The position numbers were made by a program, and so were the translations under genes. A stretch of 35,431 nucleotides of DNA from CAYSPU01 sp964432995 (lineage in GTDB: Bacteria; Verrucomicrobiota; Verrucomicrobiia; Limisphaerales; JAHDYP01): contig CAYSPU010000021.1 of NCBI GenBank assembly GCA_964432995.1, positions 1-35,431 of the forward strand. The letters are read 5' to 3'. Every line of letters starts with the position of its first letter. The first letter of the stretch is position 1. The notes beneath the pieces were generated by a model that did no database searches, had not been told where the DNA came from, and saw only the letters and a list, made by a program, of their open reading frames with translations. Below, in pieces: positions 23,537 to 33,400 of the stretch.

Positions 23537-24916
23537 ATGAAGTTAAACCCATGGACGCTGGTGCTGACCTCCGCGGGGGTGGTGAGCCTGGCGTCAGTAG
23601 CATACGCAGAGGAGCAAGCGATGAGCCAGGTGCTCACGGCGGTCTCCTCGACCACGCTCAGTGGTTACGTGGACACGTCGGCCATCTGGAAACCGGGCAC
23701 CGGCAACGGCGGCATTCTGGGGGCCACCCCGGGACCGTTGCCGTCGGCACAGAGCGTCTTCACCGACGCTTCGCTGCCGCGCACGATCAACGGCGGGACC
23801 GCCCCGAACGCGGATGGCACCATGCCCGGACGCGCCTTCGACGGCACGTCGAAGATGGACGGCTTCAACCTGAACGTCGTCGGTCTGACGATCGAGAAGC
23901 CGCTGAGCGAAGACACCTGGGCGGCCGGTTACCGCGCGGACATCCTCTTCGGACCTGACGCCGTGGGCTACAATCCTTCGGTCAACATGACCAGCGACGC
24001 CGATCTGGCGGTGAAGCAGGCCTACGTGGTGCTCCGCACACCGATCGGCACCGGCTTCGACGTGAAGATGGGCGTGTTCAATACGCTCATCGGCTACGAG
24101 ATGTTCGAGAGCTACCTGAACCCGAACTACAGCCGATCCTACGGATGGCAACTGGAACCGACCCAGCACACGGGTGCGGTCGCCAGCTACCAGTTCACCG
24201 AGGCCATCGGCGTTTCCGTCGGCATCGCCAACACCTGGAGCGCCGGGATCAACGGTCGAACCGATGTCGAGAGCCGAAAGACCTACATGGGTTCTCTCAC
24301 CATCACCGCCCCTGACAGTTGGGGTTTCCTGTCCGGATCGGCCCTGTATGCCGGGGTTGTCGACGGCTTCAGCGGCAACAGCCAGGACACGACGAGCTTC
24401 TACCTCGGCCTGTTGGTCAAGACCGGCATCGAAGGCTTCTCCATCGGGGCCGCATTCGACTACCGCGAAGACGGCCCCAACAGCGTGACCCCGGGTGAAA
24501 ACTGGGCGTGGGCCGCCGCCGGTTACCTCAACTTCCAGCTCTCGGAGAAATGGAGGATGGCCGCGCGCGTCGACTACACTCGAGGCTCCGACGGCACCTG
24601 GTTCAACGGCGGCGGTGTCACGGGCTGGGTGGCCACGGATTACCTGGGGAACTCCGATGGTTCCACGACGGACGGGAACGAGAACGGCATTCCGGACGTG
24701 AACGAGGACGACATCGTCTCCGGCACGGGCTTGGTGTTGTCCGACGAGCAGAACGAACTACTCGCCGTCACCCTGACCGCCGACTACGCGCTCTGGGCGA
24801 ACGTCATCACCCGCGCCGAGCTGCGCTGGGATTCGTGCCTCTCGGACGACAAACCGTTTGGCTCGAGCGACGAGAACGCCGTCACCCTCGCCGCGAACCT
24901 CATCTACAAGTTCTAG
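23537..24916 (+). CDS. Outer membrane beta-barrel porin, BBP2/OmpL-like
   Basis: The protein has 459 residues. The signal peptide MKLNPWTLVLTSAGVVSLAS ends VAYA before EEQ. The mature part begins with LSGYVDTSAIW, the opening strand of the putative beta-barrel porin-2 family, and continues with alternating amphipathic strands such as GYRADILFGPDAV, VKQAYVVLRTPIGTGFDVKM, GVFNTLIGYEMFESYLNPNY and GAVASYQFTEAIGVSVGIA. The FNTLIGYE...NPNYSRSY region is a hallmark of this family. It ends in LIYKF with the aromatic C-terminal residue used by the BAM machinery. An acidic insert GNSDGSTTDGNENGIPDVNE probably forms a calcium-binding surface loop. Start choice rests on AGGAGG six bases upstream. The gene has its own promoter candidate and terminator, and is likely a major general or sugar porin. 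Confidence 0.92.
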   Translation: MKLNPWTLVLTSAGVVSLASVAYAEEQAMSQVLTAVSSTTLSGYVDTSAIWKPGTGNGGILGATPGPLPSAQSVFTDASLPRTINGGTAPNADGTMPGRAFDGTSKMDGFNLNVVGLTIEKPLSEDTWAAGYRADILFGPDAVGYNPSVNMTSDADLAVKQAYVVLRTPIGTGFDVKMGVFNTLIGYEMFESYLNPNYSRSYGWQLEPTQHTGAVASYQFTEAIGVSVGIANTWSAGINGRTDVESRKTYMGSLTITAPDSWGFLSGSALYAGVVDGFSGNSQDTTSFYLGLLVKTGIEGFSIGAAFDYREDGPNSVTPGENWAWAAAGYLNFQLSEKWRMAARVDYTRGSDGTWFNGGGVTGWVATDYLGNSDGSTTDGNENGIPDVNEDDIVSGTGLVLSDEQNELLAVTLTADYALWANVITRAELRWDSCLSDDKPFGSSDENAVTLAANLIYKF

Positions 24917-24934
24917 CCGCCGTCGGTCGGCGTC

Positions 24935-24975
24935 AAACCCCTTCCGGATGCGTCCGGAAGGGGTTTTCTGTTTCC
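24935..24975 (+). terminator. Intrinsic terminator of the porin gene, possibly bidirectional
   Basis: AAACCCCTTCCGGA (24935-24948) and TCCGGAAGGGGTTT (24953-24966) form a perfect 14-bp stem around the loop TGCG, followed by TCTGTTTC. It begins 18 bases after the porin stop codon. On the other strand the A-run before the stem provides Ts, so it may also stop transcripts of the convergent operon that ends at 25040. Confidence 0.93.
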
Positions 24976-25039
24976 TCCAGCCCGGCCAGGCGCCTATCGC
25001 GCACTTGCCAGCGTCGGTCCGCGCATTCCTGCTCGGACT

Positions 25040-25774
25040 TCAGAACCGATAGGTGAACTGCGCGGAGATCGAGTGACTCTGCAGATCGTCGCAGGCGATA
25101 TCGCCTTTGGTGAGGAGGAGGTGATTCTCGGCATCCCAGGAGCCAACCTCGACGTCCCAACTGGGGCCCGAGGCGCCGAGAAACCGGTAGCGCAAGCCGA
25201 CGCTCACGTTGTCGGTGAACTGGCAAGTGACCCCGGCAAATCCCTGGAAGGCCAACACGGTGTCATCCTGGCTGCCATCGATCCAGGCGTCATCCCCTTC
25301 GGCATCGATCCAAGTCTGGTCATCGACCGACAGGATGGTGGTGAGCCCGCCGGCACCGGCGCCGAGGAACGGCTTGATCTTCTTCCAACCGTCGTACTGG
25401 AAGACCAGATTCACGAGCCACGGCATCTGCGCCACCATGGCATCCGCCACATCGCGCCCACCGAGGGTGTCGATGTTGTTGACACCGTAACCGGTCTCGA
25501 CCTCGACAGCCAGCCACGGGGTCAGCCAGCATCCCCCTCCAATCCCTAAGCCGAAGCCGGGTTCGAATTCGATATCATCGCCCACCACGCTCACGGGTCC
25601 CGTCCCTGGGAACCGTAGTTTCTCCAGAGACGTCTCCTGGAGCAGTAGCGCGTCGGCGCTGAGGCGCGCGTACCACCGGAGCCCGCGCGCCTCCTGGGCC
25701 TCGACAGGGCTCAGGGCGAGCACGGCGCCCACCCCCAGAAAGGGGATCCACCACTGGACTGAGTCTTTTCTCAT
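25040..25774 (-). CDS. Outer membrane beta-barrel protein (OmpA/Opa-like small barrel)
   Basis: The 244-residue protein starts with a signal peptide (MRKDSVQWWIPFLGVGAVLA, cleaved after SPVEA or nearby). The mature part has eight or so alternating strands: WYARLSADALLL, FGLGIGGGCWL, LAVEVETGYGVNN, WLVNLVFQY, IKPFLGAGAGG, LAFQGFAGVTCQF, VSVGLRYRFLG and the last strand SISAQFTYRF with a C-terminal Phe. PFLGAGAGG and GLRYRFLG are typical of opacity-type or OmpW/OmpA-like small barrels. GGAG (25782-25785) with seven bases to the ATG supports the start. It lies 16 bases downstream of lpxA and is the last gene of the lspA operon; a role in outer membrane structure fits, but ligand or function is unknown. 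Confidence 0.88.
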   Translation of the reverse strand: MRKDSVQWWIPFLGVGAVLALSPVEAQEARGLRWYARLSADALLLQETSLEKLRFPGTGPVSVVGDDIEFEPGFGLGIGGGCWLTPWLAVEVETGYGVNNIDTLGGRDVADAMVAQMPWLVNLVFQYDGWKKIKPFLGAGAGGLTTILSVDDQTWIDAEGDDAWIDGSQDDTVLAFQGFAGVTCQFTDNVSVGLRYRFLGASGPSWDVEVGSWDAENHLLLTKGDIACDDLQSHSISAQFTYRF

Positions 25775-25790
25775 GTGCCATCTCCGTTGT

Positions 25791-26609
25791 TCACGATTCG
25801 TCCTGGTCCGGGTCCATCTCCACCATGCAGCCCGGCTGCCGGCTGATGTCCGTGCAGACGCCCCGGCGGCTGGCGGCCACGAATTCCACCAGCGCGCGCG
25901 CGGGGTCGCCGAGGGATTCCTCACTGGCCCGGGCGAGGGCGGTGCGGAGGGGCAGGCCGCTGCGGAAGAGGAGTCGGTAGATCCGCTTCAGCTCGAGCCG
26001 CTGTTCGCCGGAGACACCGGCCCGCCGGAGACCAATGGTGTTCAAGCCGCAAATGGTGTTGCCCCCTCGCGCCATCGTGAAGGGGGGAAGATCCTGGCTG
26101 ATGCCGGATCCGCCCTGCATCATGGCCAGCATTCCCACCCGCACAAACTGGTGGAGGAGACAGTTCCCGGAAATGACCACGCGGTCTTCGACCACCACGT
26201 GTCCGCCCAGCAGAGCGCCGTTGGCCAGAATGATGTGATTGCCCAGGCGGGTGTTGTGCGCCACGTGACTCCCCGCCATGAGGAGGTTGTTTGAACCGAT
26301 CACCGTATCCTCCGTCTCGTCGGTCGCCCGGTTGACGGTCACGTTCTCCCGGAAGGTGTTCCGGTCGCCAACCCGCGTCCGCGACGGGGCGCCCCGGTAT
26401 TTCAGGTCCTGCGGCACGTTCCCAATCACGCAGCCGCAGTGGAACACGTTGTCGGCGCCGATCGTCGTCCGACCCGTCAGATAGACGTGGGGTCCCAACT
26501 GGCAGCGGGGGCCCAGGACAACCCCTTCGTCGATGACGCTGTAAGGCCCCACCTCGGCGGATGAATCGATCTCGGCCCGAGGATGGACAATGGCGGTCGG
26601 ATGAATCAT
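25791..26609 (-). CDS. lpxA: Acyl-ACP--UDP-N-acetylglucosamine O-acyltransferase
   Basis: The 272-residue enzyme attaches a hydroxy-acyl chain to UDP-GlcNAc, the first step of lipid A synthesis. The left-handed beta-helix shows as hexapeptide repeats (IHPTAIVHPRAEI, VGPYSVIDEGVVLG and so on). GNVPQDLKYRGAPSRTRVGD and RENVTVNRAT are LpxA signatures, and GSHVAHNT carries the catalytic His118 in the place of E. coli His125, with His115, His137 (GGHVVV) and His153 (LLHQFV) conserved. A helical C-terminus follows. The ATG at 26609 gives the usual start MIHPTAIV; a GTG at 26618 is possible. LpxA is usually encoded with lpxD, fabZ and lpxB; here it is instead between radC (28 bases upstream) and an outer membrane barrel gene (16 bases downstream). 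Confidence 0.95.
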   Translation of the reverse strand: MIHPTAIVHPRAEIDSSAEVGPYSVIDEGVVLGPRCQLGPHVYLTGRTTIGADNVFHCGCVIGNVPQDLKYRGAPSRTRVGDRNTFRENVTVNRATDETEDTVIGSNNLLMAGSHVAHNTRLGNHIILANGALLGGHVVVEDRVVISGNCLLHQFVRVGMLAMMQGGSGISQDLPPFTMARGGNTICGLNTIGLRRAGVSGEQRLELKRIYRLLFRSGLPLRTALARASEESLGDPARALVEFVAASRRGVCTDISRQPGCMVEMDPDQDES

Positions 26610-26637
26610 GTCGGTCACCGCTCGTCACTCCGCGACC

Positions 26638-27348
26638 TCAGCCGTAGAAGTAACCCAGCTCCCGCAGGGAAACGTAGTCTGCCGGCCGATCCGGAGAACG
26701 GCGCCCCAGAATGATGTGGTCCAGGACCTCGATTTTCAACAACTGTCCTGCGCGAATCAGGTCCCTGGTGATCCGCACATCGGCCTCGGACGGGGTGGGG
26801 TCACCACTCGGATGGTTGTGGGCGAGGATGATGCCGGCCGCGCGGGCCAGGATCGCGGCGCGGAACACCTCCCGGGGATGGACCAGCAACGTGTCCAGCG
26901 TGCCCTGCGCCATCTTCTCGACGCGCAACAACCGGCGGCGTGTGTTCACCAGCAACACCTGGAAACACTCGACCTCGTAGAACCGGTTTTCCTCCCGCAG
27001 GAGATCGGCCACCCGCTCCGCGTTGTCCAGCAGCGGCGCCACGCCCTGCAACTCACGCACCAGCCGTTGTCCCAACGCCACCGCCGCCTTCAAGGCGATT
27101 GCCTTGTCGCGCCCCACACCCGGCGTGGTCCGCAATTCCTCGAGCGACGCGCGCGCCAACCGATCCAGGCTCCCGAACCGCGCGCAGAGCCTTTGCCCGA
27201 TCTGCAACGCTGATTGCCCTCGCGTCCCGGTCCGCAGCAGGATCGCCAGCAACTCGGCGACCGAGAGCGCCTCGGGACCCTCGGCGGCCAGGCGCTCCCT
27301 GGGGCGCTCCGGCACCGCCATGTCCTTCATGCGCAACGGGTCGTTCAT
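26638..27348 (-). CDS. radC: RadC-family JAMM/MPN protein
   Basis: The protein has 236 residues. The N-terminal half has two helix-hairpin-helix motifs (LSVAELLAILLRTGTRG, LRTTPGVGRDKAIAL). The C-terminal JAMM/MPN domain contains ILAHNHPSGDPTPSEAD with zinc ligands His177, His179 and Asp190 and the Ser-Gly-Asp triplet, all intact. Although long annotated as a DNA repair protein, RadC has no established repair function in E. coli; a metalloprotease or nuclease-like activity has been suggested for the fold. The ATG at 27348 gives a natural start (MNDPLRMKDMAVPERPRERL); the frame continues upstream for 99 bases with no conservation. It lies 95 bases downstream of hflX and 28 bases upstream of lpxA. 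Confidence 0.95.
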   Translation of the reverse strand: MNDPLRMKDMAVPERPRERLAAEGPEALSVAELLAILLRTGTRGQSALQIGQRLCARFGSLDRLARASLEELRTTPGVGRDKAIALKAAVALGQRLVRELQGVAPLLDNAERVADLLREENRFYEVECFQVLLVNTRRRLLRVEKMAQGTLDTLLVHPREVFRAAILARAAGIILAHNHPSGDPTPSEADVRITRDLIRAGQLLKIEVLDHIILGRRSPDRPADYVSLRELGYFYG

Positions 27349-27443
27349 CTCCTCGGGGCCGACCCTAACCGGAGCTCGTGACCGGCGCAACGCGAAAGGG
27401 ATGGCCCGGATCCCCGCGGGAGCGGCGCAGCCCGCGTCGAACA

Positions 27444-28745
27444 TCAACCCCGTTGTTGCCGCTGCAGATCCCGGACCACGAATGCCGCAAACTCATGTCG
27501 GACGTGGGGAGGTATGCGCACTTTGAGGCGGGCGCCGCGTGCGTGGTATCGTTCTTCCACCACCTGGCCCAGGGCGTGCAAGCGGGAGAGAACACCGGGC
27601 GCGGCGTGTGGCACTTCCAGTTCGAGGAACTCCCGCTCGGGTCGGAGCCGGCTTCCCAATTCGGCCAGCAAGGCCGGCACCCCTTCGCCGGTTCGCGCCG
27701 ATACCGCAACCGCACCCCCGCATTCCTCCGCCAACCGCAGCGCCGCAGGGCTGGAACCGACGATGTCCACCTTGTTCAACACCATCACCACCGGCCGCTG
27801 GCCGGCGCCGATCTCCGCCAGCACCTGCTGCACGGCCCGGATCTGCTCCCGCGCCTGCGGGTGGCTGGCGTCCACCACGTGCAGCAGCAGATCCGCGGTC
27901 ACCACCTCCTCGAGCGTCGCCTTGAAGGCGTCCACCAGCGCGTGGGGCAGCTTCCGAATGAAACCCACCGTGTCGGACAACAGCGCGTTCTGGTTCGTCG
28001 GCAACCGCAACCGGCGCGTCGTCGGGTCGAGCGTCGCAAACAGCTTGTCCTCGGCCAGCACCGAGGCGCCGGTCAAGGCGTTGAGCAGGGTGGACTTCCC
28101 GGCGTTGGTGTAGCCCACGATGGAGGCCAGGGGCCATTCGTGGCGGCGGCGGCCGGATCGCTGGGTCGCGCGGCGACGGCGCACATCCTCCAGGTCCAGC
28201 GCCAGTCGCGCGATACGCTCCTGCACCCGCCGACGGTCGGACTCCAACTGCGTCTCCCCCTCACCCCGCATCCCGATGCCCCCCTTCTGTCGGGACAAGT
28301 GACTCCAGAACCGCGTCAGCCGCGGGAGCAGGTGCCGCAATTGCGCCAACTCCACCTGCAGCTTGCCCTCCCGTGTCCGCGCCCGCTGCGCAAAGATGTC
28401 GAGAATCAACGATGTGCGATCCAGGATCTTGCAGGCGAAGATCCGCTCCAGGTTGCGCGTCTGGGCGGGCGACAACTCCTCATCAAAGATGACGGTGTCG
28501 ACCTCCGCGCGGCGGCAGATCTCGGCGAACTCGGCCGCTTTGCCGCTTCCGATGAACGTTGCGGCCGCCGGCGCTTCCAGCCGCTGCGTTCCCCTGCCCA
28601 CCACCTTGCCGCCGGCCGTGGCGGTCAACGCCGCCAGTTCTTCGAGGGAATCCTGCAGGTCCGCCGTGGCGCGCGACTTGAACTCCGCGCCGATCAGGAA
28701 CACCTGCTCGGTCCGGCGGTTGGCGATCTCGACGAGTGCTCTCAC
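27444..28745 (-). CDS. hflX: Ribosome-associated GTPase HflX
   Basis: The 433-residue protein rescues or splits stalled ribosomes under stress in known bacteria. It has the N-terminal HflX subdomain (TFIGSGKAAEFAEICR, VDTVIFDEELSPAQTRNLE, DRTSLILDIFAQRA), the linker KGGIGMRGEGETQLESDRR (155-173) and the G domain with G1 GYTNAGKST (211-219), G3 DTVG (258-261) and G4 NKVD (324-327). The length is normal. The start is a GTG at 28745 supported by GAGGA nine bases upstream, within the last codons of miaA. The stop of miaA is only five bases before this start, so the pair is translated as an operon. miaA-hflX adjacency is also known from enterobacteria, where hfq lies between them; no hfq is seen here. 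Confidence 0.96.
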   Translation of the reverse strand: MRALVEIANRRTEQVFLIGAEFKSRATADLQDSLEELAALTATAGGKVVGRGTQRLEAPAAATFIGSGKAAEFAEICRRAEVDTVIFDEELSPAQTRNLERIFACKILDRTSLILDIFAQRARTREGKLQVELAQLRHLLPRLTRFWSHLSRQKGGIGMRGEGETQLESDRRRVQERIARLALDLEDVRRRRATQRSGRRRHEWPLASIVGYTNAGKSTLLNALTGASVLAEDKLFATLDPTTRRLRLPTNQNALLSDTVGFIRKLPHALVDAFKATLEEVVTADLLLHVVDASHPQAREQIRAVQQVLAEIGAGQRPVVMVLNKVDIVGSSPAALRLAEECGGAVAVSARTGEGVPALLAELGSRLRPEREFLELEVPHAAPGVLSRLHALGQVVEERYHARGARLKVRIPPHVRHEFAAFVVRDLQRQQRG

Positions 28746-28750
28746 TGGAA

Positions 28751-29698
28751 TCAGTCCTCAGCCCGCGGCGCGCCTTTCACAACCGTCGCCCAGGCGGCCG
28801 CCACGCGTTCCGCCACGTCCTGGGGACGTTCGTCGGGCCCGCACGCCACCCAGGTCACCGGCAGATGCCGACGCAGCCAGTTGTGCTGACGCCGTGCGAA
28901 TTGCCGCGTCCGCTGTTGCACCAACCTCACCGTCTCCGGCAGCCCGCGCGCGCCGCGGAGATGCTCGACCACCTGCCGATACCCAATCGCCTGCAGCGCC
29001 GTCCGGTTCCGCTCCAGCCCCCGCCCCATCAACTCCCGCGTCTCGTCCACCAGTCCATCGCGAAACATCGCCTCCACCCGCCGGTCAATCCGCCCGGCCA
29101 GATCCTCCCGGGACCGCTCCAGCGCAAAGAAACCCGGCTGCGGTCCCCCGGCCGACGGCCTCGACCACGGCGCCCGCAACCGCTCTCCGGCAGCGCCCGT
29201 GAGGCGCAAGATCTCCACCGCGCGAATGACGCGTCGCGGATTCGCCCGGTCGATCCGCGCATACGTCTCCGGATCCGCCGCCGCCAACTCCTCGAGCAAC
29301 CGGGGCAGCGGGGTCGACTCCAGCTCCCGGCGCAGTGCCGGGGTGCCGGCCGGCGCCGAACCCAGTCCTTCGAGCAGTGCCTTGAAATACAAACCCGTCC
29401 CGCCACAGAGAATCGGAAGCCGCCCCCGCCGCCGGATGTCGTCCATCGCGGCCTCCGCCCGTTCGACAAACTGCGCCGCGTCGAACGAGTCCGCGATATC
29501 CACAATGTCCACCAGGTGGTGGGGCACCCGGCGGCGGTCGGCGGCCGATGGTTTGGCGGTGCCAATGTCCAGCCCGCGGTAGACCTGCATGGAATCGACC
29601 GACACGATCTCGCCCCCCCGCTGCGTGGCCAGGTGGAGCGCCACGGCCGACTTCCCGACCGCCGTGGGCCCGGCGAGAAGCAGCAGGCGGCGGTTCAT
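28751..29698 (-). CDS. miaA: tRNA dimethylallyltransferase
   Basis: The 315-residue enzyme adds a dimethylallyl group to adenosine 37 of tRNAs that read codons starting with U. The P-loop GPTAVGKS is at residues 10-17; DSMQVYRGLDIGTAKPS (35-51) is the tRNA and catalytic Asp motif, LPILCGGTGLYFKALLEG follows, and RVIRAVEILRLTG and TRQFARRQHNWLRR near the C-terminus bind tRNA. All motifs are intact. The ATG at 29698 overlaps the TGA of lspA (ATGA, 29698-29695), which decides the start over the upstream in-frame ATG at 29752 and indicates coupled translation. It is followed by hflX after five bases. Confidence 0.97.
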   Translation of the reverse strand: MNRRLLLLAGPTAVGKSAVALHLATQRGGEIVSVDSMQVYRGLDIGTAKPSAADRRRVPHHLVDIVDIADSFDAAQFVERAEAAMDDIRRRGRLPILCGGTGLYFKALLEGLGSAPAGTPALRRELESTPLPRLLEELAAADPETYARIDRANPRRVIRAVEILRLTGAAGERLRAPWSRPSAGGPQPGFFALERSREDLAGRIDRRVEAMFRDGLVDETRELMGRGLERNRTALQAIGYRQVVEHLRGARGLPETVRLVQQRTRQFARRQHNWLRRHLPVTWVACGPDERPQDVAERVAAAWATVVKGAPRAED

Positions 29699-30222
29699 TC
29701 GGTGGTGCGGGCGCCGCGGCTCGGCGCGGTCTCCGCCGGCCCTTTCTGCCACGACAGGAGAAACAGCAGCGCCACGCCGGTGCAGATCGCAACGTCGGCA
29801 ACGTTGAACGCCGGAAAACCAGTCTCCCCCCCACCGCGCCGGCTCCAGTAGAAGTACAGAAAATCAATCACATGCTCGCGCACGACGCGGTCGATCAGGT
29901 TGCCGGCGATCCCGCCAAGGATCAAACCAAGCGAGACCTGCCCGCCCATGGTGTGGACATCGAAATGGTGACGGATCGTGAACAGCACGACCAGGGCGGC
30001 GACGGCAAACAAGGCAAGCCAGAGGTTGCTGCCGGCGGCCTGGTTGAACAGGCTCCACGCCGCCCCCCGGTTGGTCCAATGGACCAACTTGAAAAAGCCC
30101 GGGACAACCACGCTCTCCTCCGCCACCCCCAAGAACCCGAGCACGGCGAGCTTGGTCAACTGATCGAGGAACAGAACGACCACCGCCACCAGTGCCATGC
30201 GTCTTGTGGGTCCGAGTGTCAC
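29695..30222 (-). CDS. lspA: Lipoprotein signal peptidase II
   Basis: The 175-residue inner-membrane aspartic protease removes signal peptides of lipoproteins, such as the one encoded at 8903-11365. Four membrane segments are visible (10-28, 67-83, 97-112, 145-158). The catalytic aspartates are Asp111 in LILGGIAGNLIDR and Asp143 in FNVADVAICTG, both in conserved surroundings, and NRGAAWSLF (51-59) is the periplasmic substrate motif. The GTG at 30222 (VTLGPTRRMALVAVVV) is preferred because it supplies the basic residues before the first helix; the ATG at 30198 would remove them. It is the first gene of the lspA-miaA-hflX-radC-lpxA-barrel operon, and its 269-base upstream gap is shared with the divergent CHAT gene. 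Confidence 0.93.
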   Translation of the reverse strand: MTLGPTRRMALVAVVVLFLDQLTKLAVLGFLGVAEESVVVPGFFKLVHWTNRGAAWSLFNQAAGSNLWLALFAVAALVVLFTIRHHFDVHTMGGQVSLGLILGGIAGNLIDRVVREHVIDFLYFYWSRRGGGETGFPAFNVADVAICTGVALLFLLSWQKGPAETAPSRGARTTE

Positions 30223-30491
30223 GGCGCCAGTTCTGCCCGACCGCCAGGGGGAACGCAAGGCCGGAGGAGAAACCCGGATCCTCGCGTCAGTGGCGCGGTG
30301 GCTTCGGTCGGCCCCCCTTGCGGCGCGGTTTTCGACCCGGCGGACGGGCGTTCCGTCGGCTCCGGGCACATCCCGCCTCGGCTTCTATACAAACGGTGAA
30401 GCTCTCTCGCTATTGCTTCAGCCCCGAGTTTCCGTGTAGGGTGCGCTACTAGTCGGCGGATTGTCTCCAGAGCAGCCCACCTTCTTCCACC

Positions 30492-33400
30492 ATGAACTCC
30501 ACCCGAAACCGCAAGCGAACCACGAGCCGGTCCCGCACCCGCGGCAAGAGCGCCGCCGCCTCCGGCTACCGGCGCGATAACCCGGACATCGAGAGGGCTC
30601 TCCTGACCGGCGACGCCGCCGACGAGCTGACCACCTACTTCGGCGAAAGCGGCTACAACGAACTCACCGAGCTGGCCCACGCTGCCACCCGTCGCGGCCT
30701 CCCACGTGGCGCCGAACGCGTCCTGATCCTGCCCGGCATCATGGGCTCCAAACTGGGCATCGCCGACGCGGGCCTCTTCGGCCTCGACGACGTGATCTGG
30801 CTCGATCCCAAGGAGATTGCGTTCGGCACCCTCACCCGGCTGGCCCTCGGTTCCGGCCACACCAGCAAGGTGGTTCCGCTCGGGGTCATGCTGCTCTTCT
30901 ACCTGAAACTCAAACTCCGCCTGCGCGCTGCGGGCTTCGCCGCGGATTTCTGGGGTTACGACTGGCGCCGCTCCGCCACCGAACTCGGTGCCCAGCTCTG
31001 CCAACATCTCCGCAGCTCGCCGGACAAAGTCCACCTCGTCGCCCACAGCATGGGCGGTCTCGTCGCCCGCGCCGCCCTCAAACAAGGGGCCAGCCCTCGC
31101 GTCAACCGCCTCGTCATGCTCGGCACCCCCAATCACGGCTCCTTCATGGCCACCCAGGCCATCCGCGCAACCCTCGACACCATCCGCACCCTGGCCAAGT
31201 TCGACCTCCGCCACAACGCGGAAGAACTCTGCGCACAGGTCTTCAACACCTTCCCCAGTCTTTACCAACTCCTCCCCTCGCCGCGGAAATTCTCCGCCTT
31301 CGACCTGTTCGATCCGGCGGCGTGGCCGCCCGACGGCCCGCAGCCCTTACCCGATCTCCTCCGCGCCGCACGCGAGTTGCCGGACCAACTCGCGCCGCCC
31401 AGCGACCGCTTCCACCTCATCGTGGGCGTCAACCAGGAGACCGTCACCGGGCTCGAACTCCGCGACCGCCAGTTTGCCTACACCCAAAGCCGCGCGGGCG
31501 ATGGCACCGTCCCCCTCGCCTTCGCCCAACTGGACGGGGTGAGCACCCACTACGTCGACGAATCCCACGGCAGCCTGCCCAACCACGCCCAGGTGGCCCG
31601 CGCCGTAGCCGACCTCCTTCGAACAGGCCAAACCAACCTGCTCCCCTCCAGTTGGACTGCCCCCCGCGCCGTTCCCCGCCAACTTGACGACCGCCAGCTC
31701 CGCACCGCCGTCTCCGCCGACAAGCGAACGCAACCCCCCACCCCGGCCGAAGCGCGCGAGTTGCTCGCCCGGTTCGTCTCCGCCGACGCCCGCGACGCCA
31801 CCGGATCCCCCGAACCCGCCACCCCGGGCCAGCCACCCACCGAACTCCGCTTCGATAGCCTCGTCGTCGGCCGACGCCGCCAACATCGCCTCGACCTCTG
31901 CCTCGCCCAGGGCGACATCACCCAGGCCAACGCCCGCGCCCTCGTTCTCGGCCTCTTCCGCGAAGTCACCCCCACCGGCGCCGCCAGCGCCGTCGACGCC
32001 CGCATGAACGGCGCCCTCAGCGAGATGGTCGCCCGCCGCATGTTCGCCGGGAACGTCGGCGAGGTCTTCATCCTCCCCACCGGCCGGCACCCCGTCCGTG
32101 CCGACCTCGTGCTCTTCGCCGGCCTCGGCACCTTCGACGAATTCCGCGTCGAAACCCTCCAACTCGTCGCCGAAAACACCATCCGCACCCTCATCCGAAC
32201 CGAGGTCGAAGACTTGGCGACAGTCCTGCTCGGCGGGAATTCCGGCCAAACCATCGCCACCTCCCTCGAACACCTCCTGCGCGGCTTCGTCCGGGGCTTG
32301 CTGGATGCCGACCGCGATTTCCGCTTCCGCCGCATCATCCTGTGCGAGAATGACCCCGCCCGATTCGCCGAGTTGCGCCAGGAACTCTATCGACTCGCAG
32401 GCACCCCCCTCCTGGCCGACGTCGAGGTCACCTTCGACGAACGCGTCCTCCCCGCGCCAGATGTCTCCGAAGCCCCCGTCCGCGGCGCCGTCACCACAGG
32501 CGCGCCCGCACCCAACTACCTCATTGTCCGCCAGGAAGAAGCGCGCGGCGACCGCCTGCTCCTCCGATCGTCCCTCCTCACCGCTGGCGCCAAGGCCACC
32601 GTCGTCACCGACGCCAAACACGTCTCCGCCAAGGCGCTGCGCAACCTCCTCGATGAGATCGAGTCCAGACAGTTCACCCCCGCCGCCATCCCGCAATACG
32701 GGACGCGCCTCGGTCAACTTCTCCTGGCGGATGAAATCCTCGCCGTTCTGCCCACGCAGGCCGACCGCCACCTGGTCGTCGTCCATGACGCCCCCGCCTC
32801 CCGCGTCCCCTGGGAAACGCTGCATATCGGCGGCCGCTTCCCCGCCGTCGCCGCCGGCCTCAGCCGGCGTTACCTCGCCGAGAACCTGTCGGTCGCCAAA
32901 TGGCTCGAGACCCGCCGCCAGCAACCCGTCCTCGAAGTCCTGCTCGTCATCAACCCGACCCGGGACCTCGACGGCGCCGAACGCGAAGGCGCCCGCGTGC
33001 GGACCCTTATCGAGAGCGGACTCCACGCCCGCCTGACCGTGCGGCATGGCGCCGAGGCGACCCGCGACGTGTTGCGGGCCGATTTCCGTTCCGGCCAATA
33101 CGACCTCGTCCACTATGCCGGTCACGCCTTCTTCGATCCGAAACAACCCTCCCGCAGCGGCATCCTCTGCGCCGGCGAAGACGTGCTCAGCGGGGCCGAA
33201 CTTTCCGGGCTCGGCAACCTCCCCAACCTCGTCGTCTTCAACGCGTGCGAAGCCGGACGCATCCGCAGCGGCGCCGACCTCAAGAAACGCCACCTGGAGA
33301 TGCCGCGGCGCATGGAACGCGCCGTCGGCCTGGCCGAGTCGTTCCTCCGCGGTGGCATCGCGAACTATGTCGGCACCTACTGGCCCGTGGGCGACGCTGC

